This document shows, piece after piece, positions 6,916-10,471 of a stretch of DNA of 10,471 nt; the first letter of the stretch is position 1; each line of letters begins with the position of its first letter. Location: contig NZ_JBGTCA010000523.1 in the NCBI RefSeq assembly GCF_041749095.1, forward strand, positions 1 through 10,471, in the 5' to 3' direction. The position numbers and the translations under genes were made by a program. Source of the stretch: Aquiflexum sp041749095 (GTDB lineage Bacteria; Bacteroidota; Bacteroidia; Cytophagales; Cyclobacteriaceae). A model generated the notes under the pieces. That model was not told the DNA's origin, did no database searches, and was given only the letters and a program-made list of their open reading frames with translations.

Positions 6916-8340
6916 ATGAGTAAAAACAATCCTCAGTTGGACCCTGACAAATTTCGGGACTCCCTAGGCAGTGTGAAGGAAGACGGAAAACGAAACTGGA
7001 TTTATCCCAAAAAGGTATCCGGTAAGTTTTACCGTTGGAGAACCTACTTCTCCTGGGTCCTGCTGGCGATTTTGTTTATCGGCCCCTTTATCAAAGTAGG
7101 TGGCAGACCTTACATGCTGTTAAATATCTTCGAAAGGAAATTCATTATTTTCGGTGCGGCGTTCTGGCCACAGGATACCCATTTACTGGTTTTCCTCCTG
7201 TTGATTTTATTTGTATTTATTATCCTTTTTACAGCGGTCTTCGGCAGGGTTTTCTGCGGGTGGGCTTGTCCTCAGACCCTGTTTATGGAAATGGTTTTCC
7301 GAAAAATAGAATATTGGATTGAGGGAGACGCCAATCAACAGCGTAAGTTGAATGACATGGAGTGGAACGGGGAGAAGATCTGGAAAAAGGGCTTTAAAAT
7401 GACCCTTTTCGTTTTAATTTCCCTAATGATCTCCCATTTGGTCATGGCTTATTTGATCGGTGTGGATCAGGTAAAGGAAATCGTCAGTCAGCCACCAGCA
7501 GAAAACATGGCAGGCTTTATTGGATTGATGGCCTTTACAGGAATCTTCCTTTTTGTGTTTTCCTGGTTTAGGGAACAGGCCTGTATTGTGGTTTGTCCTT
7601 ATGGAAGACTTCAGGGGGTTTTGTTGGATGCCAATTCCATCAATGTCACCTATGACCAAGTCAGGGGCGAACCCAGGGCCCCTATCAGAAAGAACAAAAT
7701 AGAAGAAATTCCCAAGGGAGACTGCATAGATTGCAGCCTTTGTGTTCAGGTCTGTCCCACAGGAATTGATATCAGAAATGGTGTTCAAATGGAATGTGTC
7801 AACTGTACGGCCTGTATGGATGCCTGCGATGAAGTCATGGAGAAAGTGAACAGGCCTTTGGGACTTATCCGCTATGCATCGGATAACAGTGTAGAAAAAA
7901 GAACCCAAAAGTTGATTACATCGAGGGTAAAAGTATATTCATTGATGCTGGTAGTATTAATTGGAGCATTTGTGGCATTGATTACTACTAGAGATGATTT
8001 GGGTGCTACCGTGACCCGGTTTCAGGGAATGACCTATCAGGCCCGGGATACCGGAGAAATCAGCAACTTATATGAAGTGACCTTTATCAACAAAACCTTT
8101 GATCCACAGACAGTGGAATTGAAAACGGAAGACCCGGATTTTAGGGTCGAGGTCGTTGGAGATCAAAATTGGACCCTTGAGGGGCAGGCGAAATTTGATG
8201 GGAGATTCTTTATTGTAAAAAGCAACGAAGATGTAAAAATTCCCCAAGAAAAAATCAAATTACTGCTGCTCCAAAACGGAAAGGAAATCGATAAGATTGA
8301 GACAAGCTTTATGGGACCGGTTTTTAAGGGAGGAAGTTAA
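6916..8340 (+). CDS. ccoG: CcoG/RdxA/FixG membrane iron-sulfur protein for cbb3 oxidase assembly
   Basis: The 474-residue polyferredoxin-like membrane protein is, in studied bacteria, a cupric reductase that helps supply copper for CuB. Membrane segments lie near residues 43-62, 88-110, 160-182, 200-218 and 338-358. The first conserved Cys pair is C114 and C118 in FCGWACPQT, and a second is C223 and C227 in ACIVVCPYG. A two-cluster ferredoxin domain follows: C270, C273, C276, C280 and C294, C297, C300, C304. Residues about 365-470 form the periplasmic immunoglobulin-like C-terminal domain of the family. The length matches CcoG. No Shine-Dalgarno sequence is seen before the ATG, which is preceded by an A/T-rich stretch. 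It follows ccoP by 48 bp containing a hairpin. After it the gene cluster is interrupted by 500 bp of repeats. Confidence 0.96.
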   Translation: MSKNNPQLDPDKFRDSLGSVKEDGKRNWIYPKKVSGKFYRWRTYFSWVLLAILFIGPFIKVGGRPYMLLNIFERKFIIFGAAFWPQDTHLLVFLLLILFVFIILFTAVFGRVFCGWACPQTLFMEMVFRKIEYWIEGDANQQRKLNDMEWNGEKIWKKGFKMTLFVLISLMISHLVMAYLIGVDQVKEIVSQPPAENMAGFIGLMAFTGIFLFVFSWFREQACIVVCPYGRLQGVLLDANSINVTYDQVRGEPRAPIRKNKIEEIPKGDCIDCSLCVQVCPTGIDIRNGVQMECVNCTACMDACDEVMEKVNRPLGLIRYASDNSVEKRTQKLITSRVKVYSLMLVVLIGAFVALITTRDDLGATVTRFQGMTYQARDTGEISNLYEVTFINKTFDPQTVELKTEDPDFRVEVVGDQNWTLEGQAKFDGRFFIVKSNEDVKIPQEKIKLLLLQNGKEIDKIETSFMGPVFKGGS

Positions 8341-8408
8341 AGGGATGAAGGAGGAAGGATGAAGTGAGAACCAAGAAATAATAACCAAGAACCAAGAGGC
8401 GAGGGATT

Positions 8409-8439
8409 AACCTTTGAGGTTTTTAAAACCTCGAAGGTT
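8409..8439. repeat. Near-perfect 15-bp palindrome, possible bidirectional terminator after ccoG
   Basis: AACCTTTGAGGTTTT (8409-8423) and AAAACCTCGAAGGTT (8425-8439) are complementary at all 15 positions if one G-T wobble is allowed, around a single central T; in RNA the innermost A-T pairs would open into the loop. I recall very similar ACCT-GAGGT palindromes scattered between genes in Bacteroidota. It starts 68 bp after the ccoG stop. There is no U-tract directly after the stem, but the T-rich and A-rich centre means either strand can form the hairpin. Terminator function is an inference. Confidence 0.7.
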
Positions 8440-8538
8440 TAGTCTCAGTAGATGCGAGAAACAGGAAGGAAGAGGCGAGGGATTAGAACCGAGAAGACTT
8501 GATCAAATAAAAGCATTCAAGAGTGTCAGTTAAGTTTG

Positions 8539-8635
8539 CCTTGTCACCTCGACGGCAGGAGAGGTCTATAAACCTAAAGGGAGAACAGATTTCTTCCGCC
8601 ACGGCGGACTGGCTTCTACGTTCGAAATGACAAGG
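8539..8635. repeat. Dispersed intergenic repeat with terminal inverted repeats, copy A
   Basis: The 97-bp unit is bounded by CCTTGTCA (8539-8546) and its exact complement TGACAAGG (8628-8635). Its first 37 bp match copy B at 8693-8729 with two differences; GAACAGATTTCT (8583-8594) and CGTTCGAAATGACAA (8619-8633) are also shared exactly. Relative to B it holds extra sequence at about 8595-8618 that includes a GC-rich hairpin. On the other strand it begins TTGTCATTTCGAACG, a motif I remember as abundant between genes of many Bacteroidota. It encodes no transposase, so if mobile it would be a non-autonomous element. Confidence 0.75.
8595..8608. repeat. GC-rich inverted repeat nested in copy A
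   Basis: TCCGCC (8595-8600) and GGCGGA (8603-8608) are perfect inverted repeats separated by AC; in RNA the loop would need to be larger than two bases, so one or two pairs would open. The segment falls in sequence missing from copy B, so it looks like a secondary insertion. A related TCCGC/GGCGGA palindrome occurs at 8792-8805. Confidence 0.6.
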
Positions 8636-8692
8636 AGAAGCCTTTGACACGATTGAATCAAAAGCCACATTCAAAACCAACAATAAACTTAT

Positions 8693-8768
8693 CCTTGTCA
8701 CCTCGACGACAGGAGAGGTCTATTAACCTCATAGCTGAACAGATTTCTCTCTTCGTTCGAAATGACAA
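8693..8768. repeat. Dispersed intergenic repeat with terminal inverted repeats, copy B
   Basis: This 76-bp unit starts CCTTGTCA (8693-8700) and ends TGACAA (8763-8768), giving a 6-bp perfect terminal inverted repeat. It shares 35 of its first 37 bp with copy A, plus the GAACAGATTTCT and CGTTCGAAATGACAA blocks. The orientation is the same as copy A, 154 bp downstream. It lacks the GC-rich insert of copy A and looks like the simpler form of the element. Confidence 0.75.
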
Positions 8769-8791
8769 AACCCGAAAAACAATTAAACCTA

Positions 8792-8805
8792 TCCGCTCTG
8801 GCGGA
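8792..8805. repeat. Small GC-rich hairpin upstream of ccoH
   Basis: TCCGC (8792-8796) and GCGGA (8801-8805) pair around the loop TCTG. It lies 35 bp before the ccoH start and resembles the TCCGCC/GGCGGA palindrome inside copy A, so it is probably another fragment of the same repeat group. If transcribed it would sit in the ccoH leader. Confidence 0.5.
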
Positions 8806-8840
8806 ACAACAAAAAATACAACCATTAAAACAAAAAACAC

Positions 8841-9266
8841 ATGGACTGGGGAAAAGGAATATTTATCACATTAGTCGTATTCGGGATCTTGATGATCGGG
8901 ATGGTGACTTTTTGTATCAAACAGGACGACATTCATCTTGTGACGCAGAACTACTACGAGGAAGAAATCAAATATCAGGATCAGATCGATAAAATGATCA
9001 ATGCCAGTGAAATTGGCTACAATGTCCTGGTTTATGACAGCCAACTCAAAAAAGTGGGTTTGTTGTTGCCCAAAGGAGCAAAGGGAACACTACACTTATT
9101 CAGACCTTCTGATGCAAGACTTGATCAAAAGATTGCTTTTGATATCACAGAGACCAATAGCAGTTCGGTGGATGTCAAAGACCTGATGCCGGGGTATTGG
9201 AGAATCAAGCTGAGTTGGTCTGAGGATGGAAAGGAATATTACGAAGAGAAAAAAATCAATATCTAA
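8841..9266 (+). CDS. ccoH: CcoH/FixH cbb3 oxidase assembly protein
   Basis: The 141-residue protein opens with MDWGKG, then one transmembrane helix (about residues 7-26), then an extracytoplasmic domain with the NYYEEEIKYQDQID stretch (about 37-50) typical of FixH proteins and a mainly beta-strand C-terminal half ending in GYWRIKLSW and EKKINI. FixH/CcoH interacts with the CcoI copper pump and oxidase subunits during assembly. The ATG is preceded by an A-rich stretch without a Shine-Dalgarno sequence, as expected in Bacteroidota. The 500-bp repeat island separates it from ccoG. Its stop directly abuts the start of the next gene, so those two are almost certainly co-translated. No convincing promoter is seen immediately upstream, so it may depend on read-through. 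Confidence 0.92.
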   Translation: MDWGKGIFITLVVFGILMIGMVTFCIKQDDIHLVTQNYYEEEIKYQDQIDKMINASEIGYNVLVYDSQLKKVGLLLPKGAKGTLHLFRPSDARLDQKIAFDITETNSSSVDVKDLMPGYWRIKLSWSEDGKEYYEEKKINI

Positions 9267-9971
9267 GTGATCTGGACAGCGTTTTTATTGGGGTTCTTGG
9301 GTTCATTCCATTGTTTGGGAATGTGTGGCCCTATTGCCTTGGCGGTTTCTGCCAAGGACAATGCTCCATTCCTGCGCAATAAAATCATCTATAACCTTGG
9401 TCGAACGCTTACTTATACCCTACTCGGTGCGATCATCGGATTGATCGGTTTTTCTTTGGCACTGGCAGGAATCCAACAATGGATTTCCATTCTGATGGGG
9501 GCTATGATATTGCTAATGGCATTTTTTTACAAAAGCTCAGAAAGGCTGATTACCCGGACCGGTCTTTTTGGTGCAGTTTCCAAGTTGAAATCCACTTTGG
9601 GTTATTTTTTGAAAAAAGGGGGAACTCCCGCTTTTTTCGCTTCGGGATTATTAAATGGCATGCTTCCCTGCGGAATGGTGTACATTGCATTGGTAGCTTC
9701 CTTGGCGCTTCAAAGTCCCATATATGGTGCTATGTACATGTTCTTTTTTGGAATCGGAACCATCCCCATGTTGATCGCCGTGATGGTCTCCGGCAAAATC
9801 CTCTCCCTGTCCCTTAGGACCAAACTGACCAATGCACTCCCATATTTTGCGATGTTTATAGGGATTTTGTTTATTGTCAGGGGTTTGGGATTGGGGATAC
9901 ACTATGTAAGCCCCAAGCTACAGGTTTTTGATTATGGAGCTGAGAAGGTGGAGATGACGATGTGTGAATGA
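9267..9971 (+). CDS. TauE/SafE-like (DsbD_2-type) membrane protein of the cbb3 assembly cluster
   Basis: The 234-residue polytopic protein has about six membrane segments. The N-terminal motif GFLGSFHCLGMCGPI (C16, C20) and the GMLPCGMVY motif (C135) are hallmarks of the family annotated as sulfite exporter TauE/SafE or cytochrome c biogenesis protein transmembrane region (PF13386-type). Members near cco genes are thought to help copper or thiol transfer during oxidase assembly; true sulfite export is unlikely in this context. The start is a GTG at 9267, immediately after the ccoH TAA with no intervening base, so translation is probably coupled. The GTG gives the expected family N-terminus (IWTAFLLGFLGS). 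A possible hairpin overlaps the stop codon. Family membership is secure; the exact transported species or redox role cannot be read from sequence. Confidence 0.9.
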   Translation: MIWTAFLLGFLGSFHCLGMCGPIALAVSAKDNAPFLRNKIIYNLGRTLTYTLLGAIIGLIGFSLALAGIQQWISILMGAMILLMAFFYKSSERLITRTGLFGAVSKLKSTLGYFLKKGGTPAFFASGLLNGMLPCGMVYIALVASLALQSPIYGAMYMFFFGIGTIPMLIAVMVSGKILSLSLRTKLTNALPYFAMFIGILFIVRGLGLGIHYVSPKLQVFDYGAEKVEMTMCE

Positions 9972-9983
9972 GTAGTTTTCACA
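9963..9983 (+). terminator. Weak hairpin overlapping the end of the TauE/SafE-like gene
   Basis: TGTGAA (9963-9968) pairs with TTCACA (9978-9983) around a 9-nt loop that includes the stop codon. One further A-T and one G-T pair can extend it outward. The sequence TATTTTGAAATTT follows. This is an A/T-rich, weak stem; it could end the cco transcript before higBA, but the assignment is by eye only. Confidence 0.3.
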
Positions 9984-10032
9984 TATTTTGAAATTTACAT
10001 TTTAAACGTTCCCATTTTGCGAATTATTGTTT

Positions 10033-10040
10033 TATATTTG
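10033..10040 (+). promoter_or_regulatory. -7 promoter element for higBA
   Basis: TATATTTG is a perfect match to the Bacteroidota -7 consensus TAnnTTTG, ending 17 bp before the higB ATG. TTG trinucleotides lie upstream (for example 10017-10019), but the spacing of about 13 bp is shorter than the usual 19 or so, so the -33 element is not assigned. Transcription would start at about 10047, giving a very short leader. Confidence 0.5.
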
Positions 10041-10058
10041 TTCCCATATCGAGAACAA
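10038..10058. promoter_or_regulatory. Candidate autoregulatory operator of higBA
   Basis: TTGTTC (10038-10043) and GAACAA (10053-10058) form an inverted repeat with a 9-bp centre. It overlaps the end of the -7 element, the predicted transcription start and the first base of the higB ATG. An upstream direct copy, GTTCCCAT at 10008-10015, matches 10040-10047. HigA antitoxins are known to repress their own promoter by binding such palindromes; that this is the HigA site is inferred. Confidence 0.45.
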
Positions 10059-10354
10059 TGAAAAGGATATTTGCAAAAAGTACACTGAGAGAGTTCTGGG
10101 AGAAATATCCGGATTCTGAACAATATTTAAAAACTTGGTATGAAACTGCAATGAATTCAGATTGGAACACTCCTAATGAAGTAAAGCATAGTTATGCCAA
10201 TGCAAGTGTTCTAAAGGATAGCAGAGTTGTTTTTAATATTAAAGGTAATTCATATAGGCTAGTGATAAAATTTAATTTTGAACACCAATTGGCTTTTGTC
10301 AGATTTATAGGTACACATGCAGAATATGAAAAAATTGATGCAAATAATATTTAA
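10058..10354 (+). CDS. higB: HigB-family toxin (type II, mRNA interferase)
   Basis: The 98-residue protein begins MKRIFAKSTLREFWEKYPDS and contains the features of the HigB_toxin family (PF09907-type) of RelE-fold toxins: a helix with EQYLKTWYE, the central segment DSRVVFNIKGNSYRLVIKFNF (about 53-73, split here by its conserved N-K-N-RL core), and the terminal VRFIGTHAEYEKID motif. Such toxins cleave translated mRNA and are held in check by the antitoxin encoded just downstream. The size matches the family. A 6-bp gap leads to the first possible antitoxin ATG at 10361. The toxin-first order is the usual one for hig modules. The DNA is noticeably more A/T-rich than the cco genes, fitting a mobile or recently acquired module. 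It is not part of the oxidase pathway. Confidence 0.9.
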   Translation: MKRIFAKSTLREFWEKYPDSEQYLKTWYETAMNSDWNTPNEVKHSYANASVLKDSRVVFNIKGNSYRLVIKFNFEHQLAFVRFIGTHAEYEKIDANNI

Positions 10355-10360
10355 AATCTT

Positions 10361-10471
10361 ATGATTATGAATTTAAAACCAATTAAAACAGAAGAAGATT
10401 ACAGAGTCGCCTTGAAAAGATTAGAAGATATTTTTGATGCAAAAAGTGGCACTCCTGAGAGTGATTTGCTT
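10361..10471 (+). CDS. higA: HigA-family antitoxin, N-terminal fragment cut by the window end
   Basis: Only about 35-37 codons are present. The likely start is the in-frame ATG at 10367 (MNLKPIKTEEDY...), since family members begin this way; the ATG at 10361 adds two residues. The visible segment continues with ALKRLEDIFDAKSGTPES, the helical N-terminus typical of HigA antitoxins paired with HigB_toxin proteins. The helix-turn-helix DNA-binding domain expected further on lies outside the window. It follows higB by 6-12 bp on the same strand, as in a toxin-antitoxin operon. Confidence 0.82.
   Translation, partial: MIMNLKPIKTEEDYRVALKRLEDIFDAKSGTPESDLL

Larger units (their letters stand above)
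8341..8840. other. 500-bp non-coding repeat island between ccoG and ccoH
   Basis: No credible gene is present: the short open frames here are made of repeat sequence and lack family resemblance. The first part holds purine-rich microrepeats: GGATGAAG at 8343 and 8357, and AACCAAGA at 8369, 8383 and 8390. A 16-bp direct repeat AAGAGGCGAGGGATTA occurs at 8394-8409 and 8470-8485. Then come a long palindrome, two copies of a dispersed repeat and two GC-rich hairpins, listed separately. The other gaps in the cluster are 48 bp or less, so this island looks like accumulated insertions. It may uncouple ccoH and its downstream neighbour from the main transcript. Confidence 0.8.

Noticed and set aside
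7423..7908. 161-codon open frame on the - strand inside ccoG
   Set aside because: It lies wholly within the strongly supported ccoG gene; its translation shows no recognisable domain and has the look of an antisense shadow.
8531..8538. TAAGTTTG, a perfect -7 match that could drive ccoH
   Set aside because: It is about 300 bp upstream of ccoH, has no -33 element at a proper distance, and single-element matches are frequent in A/T-rich DNA.
8483..8992. Several short open frames on both strands in and next to the repeat island
   Set aside because: They consist largely of the two dispersed repeat copies or run into ccoH out of frame; no family resemblance.
9479..9817. 112-codon + strand frame inside the TauE/SafE-like gene
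   Set aside because: Alternate-frame shadow of a clear membrane-protein gene.

Overview
The window carries an almost complete cbb3-type (C-family) cytochrome c oxidase locus, all on the + strand, followed by the start of a higBA toxin-antitoxin module. It looks like Bacteroidota, probably a Cyclobacteriaceae/Algoriphagus-like bacterium. The grounds are a ccoN-ccoO fusion, a CcoP with one haem motif, hardly any Shine-Dalgarno sequences, TAnnTTTG-type -7 elements, and intergenic repeats of a kind I recall from this phylum. The taxonomic call is an inference.

Layout. 1-253: non-coding leader with a tandem heptamer repeat and a Crp/Fnr-like palindrome. 254-901: an uncharacterised protein, possibly a degenerate universal-stress-protein fold. 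902-962: a second Crp/Fnr-like palindrome with the same two half-sites. 963-6867: ccoI, ccoS, ccoNO (fused), ccoQ and ccoP, packed with gaps of 0-11 bp or a short overlap. 6868-6915: a small hairpin gap. 6916-8340: ccoG. 8341-8840: a 500-bp non-coding island of dispersed palindromic repeats that splits the locus. 8841-9971: ccoH (fixH) and a TauE/SafE (DsbD_2-like) membrane protein, which abut. 9972-10057: intergenic, with a candidate terminator and the higBA promoter/operator. 10058-10471: higB and the first codons of higA, cut by the window end.

How the genes work together. CcoNO plus CcoP form the proton-pumping, high-oxygen-affinity terminal oxidase, and CcoQ is the small stabilising subunit. 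CcoI (Cu P1B-type ATPase), CcoS, CcoG (membrane Fe-S protein), CcoH and probably the TauE/SafE-like protein deliver copper to the CuB site and mature the complex. The haem and CuB ligands of CcoN and the haem-binding motifs of CcoO and CcoP are intact, so the oxidase should be functional. Two matching ATGAT-N4-GTCAT boxes in front of the 254-901 gene and of ccoI suggest shared control by a Crp/Fnr-family regulator.

No wholly new multi-gene system is visible. The best leads are the paired operator-like boxes, the unknown gene they tie to the oxidase, and the repeat island inside the operon. No rRNA, tRNA, CRISPR array or transposase was seen.
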